Shown here piece by piece: positions 8,427 to 16,777 of a DNA stretch of 64,000 nt (the stretch's first letter is position 1; the number at the start of each line of letters is the position of its first letter). The translations under genes were made by a program, and so were the position numbers. Under the pieces are notes generated by a model. It was not told the origin of the DNA. It searched no databases and was given only the letters and a program-made list of their open reading frames with translations. The DNA is from Sphingomonas sp. (GTDB lineage: Bacteria; Pseudomonadota; Alphaproteobacteria; Sphingomonadales; Sphingomonadaceae): the NCBI RefSeq assembly GCF_017304635.1, contig NZ_JAFKMA010000001.1, positions 744,001 to 808,000 of the forward strand. The letters run 5' to 3'.

Positions 8427-9522
8427 TGGGCTTGGTGTCGACCTTCACGTCGGTCGACAGCCCGGTGATGAGCGCGCGGCCGGTCTTGCAGGTGATCGCG
8501 ACTCGCACCGGCACGCGCTGCGTCACCTTGACCCAGTTACCGTTCGCGTTCTGCGCCGGCAGGATCGATTCCGACGAGCCGGTGCCCGCGCCGATCGACT
8601 GCACGCGCCCGCACAGCTTGAGGCCGGGATAGGCGTCGAAGGTCATCTCGACCGGCTGGCCGACGCGCATGTTGGCGAGGTCGGTCTCCTTGAAATTCGC
8701 GGTCACCCACGGATCCTGCGTCACCAGGCTGAGCGCCGGGACACCGGACGGGGTGATGTTGCCGACCTGGAGCCGGCTGGTCTGGCTGACGATGCCGTCG
8801 TGCGGCGCGCGAACGACGGTGCGGCTGAGGTTGAGGAGCGCCTTGTCGCGTTCGGCCATGGCGACCTGCACCGCGGCGGGGACGCCCGACCCGGCCGTCC
8901 CGCTGCCGACCTGCGCCTCCGCCTTGGCGACCGAGGCCTGCGCCGTCGCCAGTCGCGACTTGGCGGCGGCGACCTGTTGCGCGGCGGCGTCGAACGAGGC
9001 GCGCGTCGTGAATCCCTGCTTCATCAGCACGGCCTGGCGGTTGTAGGTCGCCTGGGCGAGTTTGATGTCGGCGTTCGCGCTTGCGACGTCGGCGGCGGCG
9101 CCACCGGCATCGGTCGCCAGCGTCGAGACCTGGACGCGCGCGCTGGCGAGCGCGGCGTTCGCCTGCTCGACCGCGTTCTGATACGGTTGCTGGTCGATCA
9201 CGAACAGCACGTCGCCGGCCTTGACTCGCTGGTTCTCCTTGACCCGCACCGCGACGATGCGGCCCGACACGTCGGGGCTGACCGAGACGACGTCCTGCCC
9301 GATATAGGCGTTGTCGGTCGACACGTAGCGGCCGCCGGTCAGGTAGAAATAGGCCGCCACGACGGCGATCAACAGCGGCACGGCGGCCATCAGCGCGAGG
9401 CGACCCCAGCGCCGCTTCTTCGGCGCGGGCGCCTCGACTTCCTCGATCACGTTGGCGGCGACGACGGGCGGCGCTTTCACATCGATCTTGCTGGTATCGA
9501 TCTTGGGATCGGCATCAGCCAT
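8419..9522 (-). CDS. HlyD-family membrane-fusion protein (EmrA-like)
   Basis: This is the 367-residue periplasmic adaptor of the EmrAB-type pump. It has one membrane anchor at about residues 42-62 (LALMAAVPLLIAVVAAYFYL), then the split lipoyl-like domain (DVSGRIVAVRVKENQRVKAG), an Ala/Gln-rich alpha-helical hairpin (about 115-215) and a beta-barrel domain (VVRAPHDGIVSQT). It overlaps marR upstream by eight bases and emrB downstream by eight bases, so all three are one transcript, read right to left. Confidence 0.92.
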   Translation of the reverse strand: MADADPKIDTSKIDVKAPPVVAANVIEEVEAPAPKKRRWGRLALMAAVPLLIAVVAAYFYLTGGRYVSTDNAYIGQDVVSVSPDVSGRIVAVRVKENQRVKAGDVLFVIDQQPYQNAVEQANAALASARVQVSTLATDAGGAAADVASANADIKLAQATYNRQAVLMKQGFTTRASFDAAAQQVAAAKSRLATAQASVAKAEAQVGSGTAGSGVPAAVQVAMAERDKALLNLSRTVVRAPHDGIVSQTSRLQVGNITPSGVPALSLVTQDPWVTANFKETDLANMRVGQPVEMTFDAYPGLKLCGRVQSIGAGTGSSESILPAQNANGNWVKVTQRVPVRVAITCKTGRALITGLSTDVKVDTKPNG

Positions 9523-9964
9523 GGGCGGCCTCCGGCGTGGCGGGCGTGGGTGCGGCGAGGTTGCCGCGGATGGTGTCGAGCGCGTCGGCCAGCGCGTCGC
9601 GCCGGGCTTGCGGCAATCCGTCGAGCATCTGCTCGAACAGATCGTCCGCCATCGAACGCAGATCGGCGAGGATCGGTCCCGCCTTGTCGGTCAGGAACAA
9701 TTGCCAGGCGCGGCGGTCGGCGGGATCGCGGCGCCGCTCGACCAGCCCCGATTCCTCGAGCCGGTCGATCATCCGGCAGAGCGTGATCGGCTCGACTTCG
9801 AGCAATTCGGCGAGCGCGCCCTGATTGACGCCCTCGTGCCGGCTGAGCGTGGTGAGGGTCCGCCATTGCGCACGGGTCGCGCCGACCTGACGCGCGCGCT
9901 CGTCGAACCGGCGGCGCATCAGGCGCGAAATGTCGCTGATAAGGAAACCGAGGGAATCGCTCAT
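9515..9964 (-). CDS. MarR-family transcriptional regulator
   Basis: This is a 149-residue winged-helix regulator. The recognition helix region (GVNQGALAELLEVEPITL) and the wing with the conserved RRRDPADRRAW are present at about residues 55-95. The ATG at 9964 (MSDSLGFLISD) fits the family length; in-frame ATGs at 9976 and 9985 lie inside the palindromic operator and are less likely. It is first gene of the emrAB-like operon, so it probably represses the pump and itself and is released by the pump's substrate. Confidence 0.9.
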   Translation of the reverse strand: MSDSLGFLISDISRLMRRRFDERARQVGATRAQWRTLTTLSRHEGVNQGALAELLEVEPITLCRMIDRLEESGLVERRRDPADRRAWQLFLTDKAGPILADLRSMADDLFEQMLDGLPQARRDALADALDTIRGNLAAPTPATPEAAHG

Positions 9965-9977
9965 GGACACGCACATA

Positions 9978-9991
9978 ATAAGCATGCTTAT
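9978..9991. promoter_or_regulatory. Candidate MarR operator
   Basis: The perfect 14-base palindrome ATAAGCATGCTTAT lies 14 bases upstream of the marR start and in the only gap between marR and the divergent GFA gene. On the minus strand it overlaps a TATAAG-type promoter element. Size, symmetry and AT content match sites bound by MarR dimers. The regulator-site pairing is inferred. The site could also influence the GFA gene starting at 10049. Confidence 0.65.
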
Positions 9992-10048
9992 ATAATCCAA
10001 GACCTGCCGCAGATATTTTTGCGCAGTGCAGCAATCGGGAGCGACCGG

Positions 10049-10492
10049 ATGACCGAGACGATGACCGGCGGATGCCAGTGCGGACGGATCCGCTACAGCG
10101 TGGAGGTGGACGATCAGGACGCGTATCTCTGTCATTGCCGGATGTGCCAGCGCGCCACCGGCGGCTTCGCCGGATCGCTCAAGCAGGTGAAGCACGACCG
10201 GGTGCGCTGGGAACGCGAGCCCGACCGCTATCGCTCGTCGCCGATCGCGCAGCGCGGGTTCTGCGCGGCATGCGGCACGCCGCTGACCTACGAAGGCGAC
10301 GGGTCGGACGGGCTCGACCTGACCGTCGGCAGTTTCGACGATCCGTCGCGCTTCCGCCCGGTCGCCCATGCCGGGGTCGAGAGCCGCAACGACAACTGGC
10401 TGGAATTGCACGGCCTCCCCGAATATCGCACCGAGGACATTCCCCACATCACGGAAAAGTGGATCGCCGCCTGTGGCAAGCTCCCCGATTAA
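10049..10492 (+). CDS. GFA/CENP-V domain zinc protein
   Basis: This is a 147-residue GFA-family protein with zinc ligands in GGCQCGRIRYS, CHCRMCQ and CAACGTPL. The fold is complete, through EYRTEDIPHITEKW near the end. The ATG at 10049 has a GGGAG-type site upstream. It is divergent from marR across the palindromic operator, and its last 20 bases overlap the next gene, so hydrolase and GFA protein are probably co-translated. The catalytic role is unknown; the family label does not prove formaldehyde metabolism. Confidence 0.87.
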   Translation: MTETMTGGCQCGRIRYSVEVDDQDAYLCHCRMCQRATGGFAGSLKQVKHDRVRWEREPDRYRSSPIAQRGFCAACGTPLTYEGDGSDGLDLTVGSFDDPSRFRPVAHAGVESRNDNWLELHGLPEYRTEDIPHITEKWIAACGKLPD

Positions 10493-11234
10493 ACCGAACT
10501 TCTTCGACAGTTTCGACGGCACGCGGCTGGCGTGGCGGGAAACGGGGGAGGGGCGTCCGGTCGTCCTGATCCACGGCTTCTTCTCCGACGCCGAGACCAA
10601 CTGGATCCGGTACGGCCATGCCGAGGCGGTCGCAGCGCGGGGCTTTCGCGTCGTCATGCCCGACCTGCGCGCGCACGGATCGAGCGCGAAGCCGCACGAT
10701 CCCGCCGCCTATCCGCCCGATGCGCTGGCGCGCGACGGGCACGCGCTGGTCGCGCATCTCGGGCTGAGCGACTACGACCTCGGCGGCTATTCGCTGGGCG
10801 CGCGGACGACGTGCCGGATGCTCGCGACCGGGGCGACGCCGCGGCGCGTGATCTTCTCCGGCATGGGGCTCGACGGCCTGACCCATGTCGAGCGCCGCGC
10901 CGGGCATTTCCGGCACATCCTGACCAACCTCGGCAACCACGAGAAGCACAGCCCGGAATGGTTCGCGGAGGCGTTCCTCAAGACGACCGACGGCGATCCG
11001 CAGGCGTTGCTCGGCGTGATCGACACCTTCGTCAGCACCCCGGCCGAGGAGATCGCGCGGTTCGCCTGGCCCGCGCTGTGCGTCAGCGGGGTGCAGGACC
11101 ACGACAATGGCAGCACCGCCGCGCTCGCCGACGTGCTGCCCGACGCGCGCTATGTCGAAGTGCCGGGCAACCATATGAGCGCGGTGCTGAAGCCCGAACT
11201 CGGCCAGGCGATCGCCGACTTCCTCGCCGCTTGA
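10473..11234 (+). CDS. Alpha/beta-hydrolase
   Basis: This alpha/beta-hydrolase of about 253 residues has the oxyanion loop LIHGFFSDAETNW, nucleophile Ser107 in GGYSLGAR, an acid in SGVQDHDNGS and the histidine in VPGNHMSAV. The most plausible start is the GTG at 10473, overlapping the GFA gene by 20 bases; the reading frame is open further upstream but there it only shadows the GFA gene. The substrate is not predictable; it may be an esterase or lactonase-type enzyme. The start is less certain than the gene. Confidence 0.85.
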   Translation: MASSPIKPNFFDSFDGTRLAWRETGEGRPVVLIHGFFSDAETNWIRYGHAEAVAARGFRVVMPDLRAHGSSAKPHDPAAYPPDALARDGHALVAHLGLSDYDLGGYSLGARTTCRMLATGATPRRVIFSGMGLDGLTHVERRAGHFRHILTNLGNHEKHSPEWFAEAFLKTTDGDPQALLGVIDTFVSTPAEEIARFAWPALCVSGVQDHDNGSTAALADVLPDARYVEVPGNHMSAVLKPELGQAIADFLAA

Positions 11235-11288
11235 CCGCCGCGCCCCCGCGCGCGCACTGTCGCGCCAAAGTTCGAGGGGAGTCGTTCA

Positions 11289-13115
11289 ATGATCCGTACC
11301 GCCATGGCGTCGGGCCTTGCGCTCGCGCTCGTCCTGACCGGTGCCGCCGCCCTTGCCGGTGGACCGGCCGCCGGCGCGCCGAGCGTGGCCGATGCCGATG
11401 CCTTCGTCGCCAAGGCGGAGAAGGAACTGAGCGACATGTCGATCCAGGGCAATCGCGCCGCGTGGATCAACGCGACCTACATCACCGACGATACCGACGC
11501 GCTGGCCGCCGATGTCGGCGCCCGCGCGACCGAATTGTCGGTCAAGCTGGCGAGCGAGGCGGCGAAGTACCAGAACGTCGCCGGCCTGTCGTTCGACACC
11601 AGGCGCAAGCTCGACCTGATCCGCAACGGCATCGTCCTGCCGGCGCCCTCGACACCGGGCGCGGCGGACCAGCTCTCCACGATCGCGACGCGGCTGCAAT
11701 CGTCCTACGGCAAGGGCAAGGGCACGCTGAACGGCCAGCCGATCAACGGATCGGACATCGAGGCGGCGATGGGCACCACCCGCGATCCCGCCAGGCTGAA
11801 GGAGATGTGGACCAGCTGGAACGACAATGTCGGCGCGCCGATGAAGGACGATTACGCGCACATGGTCGTGATCGCCAACCAGGGCGCGAAGGAGCTGGGC
11901 TATGCCGATGTCGGCGCGATGTGGCGCTCCGGCTACGACATGACGCCCGAACAGTTCGCGGCGATGACCGATCGGCTGTGGAAGCAGGTCGAGCCGCTCT
12001 ACAAGTCGCTCCACACCTATGTCCGCTGGAAGCTCAACGAAAAATATGGCGACGCCGTCCAACCCAAGACCGGCCCGATCCGCGCCGATCTGCTCGGCAA
12101 CATGTGGGCGCAGGAATGGGGGAACATCTACGACATCGTCGCGCCGAAGGGGGCGGGCGACATCGGCTACGACACCGGCGAGCTGCTGAAGGCGAAGGGC
12201 TACGACCCGCTGCGGATGGTGAAGACGGGCGAAGGGTTCTATTCGTCGCTGGGGTTCGCGCCGTTGCCGGCGACGTTCTGGGAGCGATCGCAGATCGTCA
12301 AGCCGCGCGATCGCGAGGTGATCTGCCACGCCTCCGCCTGGGACCTCGACAACAAGACCGACGTGCGGATCAAGATGTGCACGAAGGTTAATGCCGACGA
12401 CTTCGTGACGATCCACCACGAGCTCGGCCATAACTACTACCAGCGCGCGTACATGAACCAGCCGTTCCTGTACGAAAACGGCGCCAATGACGGCTTCCAC
12501 GAAGCGATCGGCGATTTCGTCGCGCTGTCGATCACGCCGGACTATCTGGTGAAGATCGGGCTGCTCGACCCGGCCAAGGTGCCGAGCGCGGACAAGGATA
12601 CCGGGCTGCTGTTGCGCCAGGCGATGGACAAGGTCGCGTTCCTGCCGTTCGGCCTCTTGGTCGATAAATGGCGCTGGGGCGTGTTCGACGGGTCGATCCA
12701 GCCGGCCAATTATCAGTCGGCCTGGGACAGATTGCGGCTGCAATATCAGGGCATCGTGCCGCCGGTGGCGCGCGATGCGACGCGGTTCGACGCCGGTGCC
12801 AAATATCACGTCCCGGCCAGCGTGCCCTACACCCGGTACTTCCTCGCGCGGTTGCTACAGTTCCAGTTCTACCAGGCGGCGTGCAAGCAGGCGGGATGGA
12901 CCGGACCGCTCCACCGCTGCTCGTTCTACGGCAACAAGGCGGTCGGCGAGCGGCTGAACGCGATGCTGGCGATGGGCCAGTCGAAGAAGTGGCCGGAGGC
13001 GCTGCAAGTGTTCACCGGCACCCGCGAGATTTCGGGGCAGGCGATGGTCGATTATTTCGCGCCGCTCAAGACGTGGCTGGATCAACAGAACAAGGGGAAG
13101 CCGAGCGGATGGTGA
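11289..13115 (+). CDS. M2-family metallopeptidase (angiotensin-converting enzyme-like)
   Basis: This is a 608-residue secreted zinc dipeptidyl carboxypeptidase of the ACE family. A signal peptide ends near residue 24 (ALAGGPAAGAPS). The gluzincin motif is HELGH at residues 377-381, and the third zinc ligand is Glu405 in NDGFHEAIGDF, 28 residues downstream as in ACE. The C-terminal substrate-binding region around YTRYFLARLLQFQFY is intact. It likely trims peptides in the periplasm, like the DPP-IV at 794-3034. Its stop overlaps the next start by seven bases. Confidence 0.94.
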   Translation: MIRTAMASGLALALVLTGAAALAGGPAAGAPSVADADAFVAKAEKELSDMSIQGNRAAWINATYITDDTDALAADVGARATELSVKLASEAAKYQNVAGLSFDTRRKLDLIRNGIVLPAPSTPGAADQLSTIATRLQSSYGKGKGTLNGQPINGSDIEAAMGTTRDPARLKEMWTSWNDNVGAPMKDDYAHMVVIANQGAKELGYADVGAMWRSGYDMTPEQFAAMTDRLWKQVEPLYKSLHTYVRWKLNEKYGDAVQPKTGPIRADLLGNMWAQEWGNIYDIVAPKGAGDIGYDTGELLKAKGYDPLRMVKTGEGFYSSLGFAPLPATFWERSQIVKPRDREVICHASAWDLDNKTDVRIKMCTKVNADDFVTIHHELGHNYYQRAYMNQPFLYENGANDGFHEAIGDFVALSITPDYLVKIGLLDPAKVPSADKDTGLLLRQAMDKVAFLPFGLLVDKWRWGVFDGSIQPANYQSAWDRLRLQYQGIVPPVARDATRFDAGAKYHVPASVPYTRYFLARLLQFQFYQAACKQAGWTGPLHRCSFYGNKAVGERLNAMLAMGQSKKWPEALQVFTGTREISGQAMVDYFAPLKTWLDQQNKGKPSGW

Positions 13116-13822
13116 CGGGATCGATCGGGCTGGCGATGCTGCTGGCCGCGCAACCGGCGGCAGCGCCCGTCACGGTGGAGATCGTCGCGATCGGCCATTC
13201 GGAGACGCCGGCGACGCGGTTCGTGCTGCCGGTCGAGGTGACCGCGACGGCGGATACCGAGGACAAGGCGAAGGCGGAGGTCGCGCGGATCAAGGCGGCG
13301 CTGGTCCAGCAACTCGCGGCGATCGGCGTGACGCCGGTGCCTGAGGATGCGGGCGGTGCTTCGTCCAAATTCTCGGTCCCAAACCTTGGCGTCGCGGAGA
13401 TCGACGACAAGACTCACAAGCCGCAGTCGAGCGACAGTTTCGGGATGGTCGGCGGGTCGCGGTCGGCGATCGATCGCGCGAAGGCGATCATCGCGCAGAC
13501 GACGGGCGTCAGCGCCAACCAATCACCGACGACCGCGATCACCGACACTGCCGCCGCCGCCCGCGCCGCCAAGCGCGACGCGATCGCGAAGGCGCGGCTC
13601 GACGCGCAGACCTATGCCGAAGCGCTCGGTTATGCCGATGCGACCGTCGTCAGCGTCAGCGAGCGCGGCGATTTCGGCACCGTGTTCTCGTACGCGATGC
13701 AGAGCTTCGGCGCGTCGCTCGGCGGACGCATGCGCCCCAACATGTTCGGGGCTTCGCATGGCGACACCGTGCCGATGGATGTGGCCGTGACGGTGATGTT
13801 CCGGCTCGACGGGCGGAAGTAG
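13109..13822 (+). CDS. SIMPL-domain (DUF541) periplasmic protein
   Basis: This is a 237-residue protein with an N-terminal hydrophobic leader (about 1-18, cleaved near AQPAAA) followed by a SIMPL/DUF541 domain. Typical features are the alternating strands and the repeated K-A-rich helices (DTEDKAKAEVARIKAAL and AAKRDAIAKARLDAQTYAEALG). ATG at 13109 follows AAGGGGAAG and overlaps the M2 peptidase stop, so the two are translationally coupled. Members of this family form periplasmic oligomers of poorly known function. About 50 residues around NQSPTTAITDT look like a low-complexity insert. Confidence 0.85.
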   Translation: MVTGSIGLAMLLAAQPAAAPVTVEIVAIGHSETPATRFVLPVEVTATADTEDKAKAEVARIKAALVQQLAAIGVTPVPEDAGGASSKFSVPNLGVAEIDDKTHKPQSSDSFGMVGGSRSAIDRAKAIIAQTTGVSANQSPTTAITDTAAAARAAKRDAIAKARLDAQTYAEALGYADATVVSVSERGDFGTVFSYAMQSFGASLGGRMRPNMFGASHGDTVPMDVAVTVMFRLDGRK

Positions 13823-13842
13823 GTCGGTTTACTCGAACCCCA

Positions 13843-13940
13843 CCCCGGCGAACGCCGGGGCCCAGTCGGGGGAGCGCTGATTAGCTGCGTTGCTGGCAGT
13901 TACGCTGGCCAGCCCAACTGGACCCCGGCTTTCGCCGGGG
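13843..13940. repeat. Inverted pair of GC-rich palindromes, second locus
   Basis: These are the same repeat family as at 554-650: CCCCGGCGAACGCCGGGG at 13843-13860 followed by cccagtcggg, and CCCCGGCTTTCGCCGGGG at 13923-13940 preceded by ctgga, in mirrored orientation. The pair fills the 196-base gap between two convergent genes. The second copy has one changed base pair in its loop region. Confidence 0.75.
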
Positions 13941-14018
13941 AGGCATTGAAGATTCGAATGATACCGCGCTGCCTCAAATGAAACCGTCGTTGAGCGTCGA
14001 TCTCCGCTTGGACGACGA

Positions 14019-14738
14019 CTACAGATCGATCTCGTCGGTATCGCGCTGGCGGTTGCGGAAGGTGAAGAACGCCGCGACTGCGCCGAGCGCACCGGCGATC
14101 CCCGCCGCGATGCCGCCGCGCTTGACGTAGGTCATCGCCGGACTCGCCGATGGCGCAGACGCTGGAGGTGTCGGCTTGCTGGTGGTGGGCTTGGCCGTGG
14201 CAGTCTTGGTTGTGGCCGGTTTGCTAGTCGCGGTCGGTGCGGGCTTGGTGGCGGCCGGTTTCGCTGCGGCGGGCTTGGCCGTGGACGGCTTGGTATCCGA
14301 TGACGCGGCACGCGGACGTTTGGCCGCCGGCTTCGCAGCGGTCGTCTTGGTCGAGGCGGTCGGCTTGGTCGATGCGGGCTTTGCGGTCTTGGCGGCGGCC
14401 GCGCGCTTGCGGGCCGGCGCGGGCGCGGGTGCGGCGGCAGCGGTGTCGGTCTTCATATCCTCCGCAGCGCTCACGGCCGGCGCCGCGGGGGCGGTCGATG
14501 CCGTCGTCGAGCCCTTCGGCCGGCCGCGCTTGCGCGGCGGTGTCGTCGTGGCGGCGTCGCCGGCGTTCTTCGCGACCGGCTTGGTCGCCGTCTTGCGCGC
14601 GGCCGGTTTTGCAGCCGGTGCCTCGGTAGGCGTGTCGACGGCAATGTCGGCGGCCGGCGTTGCAGTCGCGGCCTTGGCGCGAGGCTTGGCCGGCGCCTTG
14701 CGCGGCGTGGCGGTGGTCTTTTTGGGCGGCGTGGCCAT
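14019..14738 (-). CDS. Histone H1-like AT-hook protein with C-terminal membrane segment
   Basis: This is a 239-residue, strongly biased protein: about residues 1-200 are Ala/Lys/Pro/Thr repeats of the KPAAAKPA type seen in bacterial H1-like proteins. An AT-hook core RKRGRPKGS lies at residues 69-77. The last part has one hydrophobic, Gly/Ala-rich segment (208-227, GGIAAGIAGALGAVAAFF) followed by FRNRQRDTDEIDL. The ATG at 14738 has AGGGG six bases upstream; an ATG at 14744 is too close to it. It probably binds DNA and may sit at the membrane. The downstream-located gene at 16321 has a similar tail plan. Confidence 0.75.
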   Translation of the reverse strand: MATPPKKTTATPRKAPAKPRAKAATATPAADIAVDTPTEAPAAKPAARKTATKPVAKNAGDAATTTPPRKRGRPKGSTTASTAPAAPAVSAAEDMKTDTAAAAPAPAPARKRAAAAKTAKPASTKPTASTKTTAAKPAAKRPRAASSDTKPSTAKPAAAKPAATKPAPTATSKPATTKTATAKPTTSKPTPPASAPSASPAMTYVKRGGIAAGIAGALGAVAAFFTFRNRQRDTDEIDL

Positions 14739-14812
14739 GGTCATCCCCTGTAGTTCATCGGCCTTGAACGTCCCGACGGTCGTTTCGTTGCCGTGATAGC
14801 CCCGCCGCGCCG

Positions 14813-16264
14813 TCAGCGGAAGGGCGGCTCGTTGAACGCGCGCAGCTTGCGGCTGTGGAGCTTGGCGCCCTCCAGCCGCAATTGCTCGCAGGTCTGGATG
14901 CCGATCTGCATATGCTCGGCGATCGCGCGTTCGTAGAAGCGGTTGGCCTGGCCCGGCAGTTTGAGCTCGCCGTGGAGCGGCTTGTCCGACACGCACAGCA
15001 GGGTGCCGTAGGGCACGCGGAAGCGATAGCCCTGCGCCGCGATCGTCGCCGATTCCATGTCGATCCCGACCGCGCGGCTGAGCGAGAAGCGCAGGGCCGA
15101 CTGCGTGTAGCGCAGCTCCCAGTTGCGGTCGTCGGTCGTCACGATCGTGCCGGTGCGCAGCCGGCGCTTGAGTTCCTCGCCCGACTGGCCGCTGATGATC
15201 TCCGCCGCGCGCGCCATCGCGACCTGGACTTCGGCAATCGCCGGAACCGGGATCTCGGGCGGCAGCACGTCGTCGAGCACGTGGTCGTCGCGCAGATACG
15301 CATGGGCGAGGACATAGTCGCCGATCCGCTGGCTTGGGCGCAGGCCGCCGCAATGCCCGATCATCAGCCACGCCTCGGGCCGCAGCACCGCGAGGTGATC
15401 GCAGATCGTCTTCGCGTTGGACGGCCCGACCCCGATATTGACCAGAGTGATGCCGGTATGGTCGTCCGCCATCAGGTGATAGGCCGGCATCTGGTGCCGC
15501 CGCCACGCGCCGGTATCGGCCATCGCCGCCTCGACATCGTCGCCCGCTCGCAACAGCACGCCGCCCGCGCCCGACACGGCGGTGAAGCGCGAGGCGTTGC
15601 CATGTTCGTCGGGGCCGAGCTGGTCGAACGCCCAGCGGACGAACTCGTCGACATAGCGGTGATAGTTGGTGAACAGGACGTAGCGCTGGACATGCTCCGG
15701 CGGCGTGCCGGTGTAATGCCGCAGCCGCGCGAGGCTGAAATCGGTGCGCAGGCCGTCGAACAGCGCCAGCGGCCGCGCCTCGTTGGGCGTCGGCAGGCCG
15801 TCGGCGATCTCGTCGCCGATATAGGCGAGCTCGGTCGCCGGGAACCAGCGCGCCAGTTCGACCGCCGACACCTGGTCCAGGCTCAGCGCGTGGCCGGGAT
15901 CGAGTACGTAGGGGAAGGGGATTTCCTGCCGCCCCGGCACCGCCTCGACGGTGACGTCGTAATCCTCGATCAGCAGCGTCAGCTGTTCGGTGAGATAATC
16001 CGCGAAGATCGCCGGCTTGGTCACGCTGATGCGGTAATCGCCCGCCTCGCTCAGCCGCCCGAACGAGCGCAATGGGGCCGGGCGCTCGGCATCGCCGCGA
16101 TAGGTCAGCCGGATTTCGGGATAGGCGAAGGAACCGTCGGTGCGCGAGGTGGCATCGGGCTTCGCGCCCGTGGTCAGATACGCGGTCAGCGCCTGTTGCA
16201 GGCGGTCGACCGAGGCGGAATAGAGCCGATCGAGTTCGGCGACGATATTGGAAGCCAGCGTCAT
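14813..16264 (-). CDS. amn: AMP nucleosidase
   Basis: This 483-residue enzyme hydrolyses AMP to adenine and ribose 5-phosphate, controlling adenylate pools. The N-terminal half is the AMP-nucleosidase-specific domain (RLTYRGDAERPAPLRSFGRL). The C-terminal half is a nucleoside-phosphorylase fold with TLVNIGVGPSNAKTICDHL, WLMIGHCGGLR and the catalytic-region GIDMESATIAAQGYRF. The length matches bacterial Amn. It is flanked on both sides by Lys/Ala-rich proteins and read in the same direction as them. Confidence 0.95.
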   Translation of the reverse strand: MTLASNIVAELDRLYSASVDRLQQALTAYLTTGAKPDATSRTDGSFAYPEIRLTYRGDAERPAPLRSFGRLSEAGDYRISVTKPAIFADYLTEQLTLLIEDYDVTVEAVPGRQEIPFPYVLDPGHALSLDQVSAVELARWFPATELAYIGDEIADGLPTPNEARPLALFDGLRTDFSLARLRHYTGTPPEHVQRYVLFTNYHRYVDEFVRWAFDQLGPDEHGNASRFTAVSGAGGVLLRAGDDVEAAMADTGAWRRHQMPAYHLMADDHTGITLVNIGVGPSNAKTICDHLAVLRPEAWLMIGHCGGLRPSQRIGDYVLAHAYLRDDHVLDDVLPPEIPVPAIAEVQVAMARAAEIISGQSGEELKRRLRTGTIVTTDDRNWELRYTQSALRFSLSRAVGIDMESATIAAQGYRFRVPYGTLLCVSDKPLHGELKLPGQANRFYERAIAEHMQIGIQTCEQLRLEGAKLHSRKLRAFNEPPFR

Positions 16265-16320
16265 CCACCACGGCTAAGCCACGGGGATGACGCTGGCAAG
16301 TCAGGGGGTGGGGGTCGGCC

Positions 16321-16665
16321 TCAGCCCTTCTTGGCCGCGGCCTTCGCCGGCGGCTTGCGCGGCGCGCGCGGCTTGGCCGGGGGTTTCGGCCCCGACTTCA
16401 GCTTGGTCGCGGCGTAGGCGCCGCCCGCGATCGTCGCGGCGGCCCCGGCGGCGATGCCGGCGGCGAGCTTCGGATTGTCCTTCGCCGCCTGGATGGTGCG
16501 GCCGAGCAGCGCGGACGCCTCCTCCTGCGCCTTCGCCAGCAGCGACTTCGCTTCCTCCTGCGCGCCTTCGATCAGCGATTTCGCCTGTTCGGCGGCGGCG
16601 TCGATCTTGGCATGTGCCTCGGCATGGGCGTCATCGACGGTGGTGTTCAGGTCGGTATCGGCCAT
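16321..16665 (-). CDS. Small coiled-coil/membrane protein with Lys-Pro-Ala tail
   Basis: This 114-residue protein has three parts. Residues 10-60 are an amphipathic Ala/Glu/Lys helix with 11-residue-like repeats (EEAKSLLAKAQEEASALL). Residues 66-86 are a Gly/Ala-rich hydrophobic segment (LAAGIAAGAAATIAGGAYAA). Residues 90-114 are a basic KPPAKPRAPRKPPAKAAAKKG tail resembling H1-like DNA-binding sequence. ATG at 16665 is six bases after GGAGA; an ATG one codon earlier is too close. I do not recognise a family. The tail resembles the repeats of the protein at 14019-14738, with the order of parts reversed. Confidence 0.65.
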   Translation of the reverse strand: MADTDLNTTVDDAHAEAHAKIDAAAEQAKSLIEGAQEEAKSLLAKAQEEASALLGRTIQAAKDNPKLAAGIAAGAAATIAGGAYAATKLKSGPKPPAKPRAPRKPPAKAAAKKG

Positions 16666-16777
16666 CATCGTTCTCCGTAGAGTTGAAACGTCACGGCCAC
16701 GAAACGCCAGGCTTTGCCCAACCGTTCCGTGGCCGCGACGGTTTGTTACGTTGGCGCGACGATCAGTCGCTTCGGGT

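Noticed and set aside
6396-10492. Formaldehyde detoxification cluster because of two GFA-domain genes
   Set aside because: GFA annotation alone does not show formaldehyde activity; no FrmA-type dehydrogenase or esterase FghA is nearby, and the two GFA proteins are separate units.
14739-16271. Long minus frame joining the amn region to the AT-hook gene as one protein
   Set aside because: Over the amn stretch the frame is out of register with the true AMP nucleosidase; only its last 239 codons, with their own ribosome site, are real.
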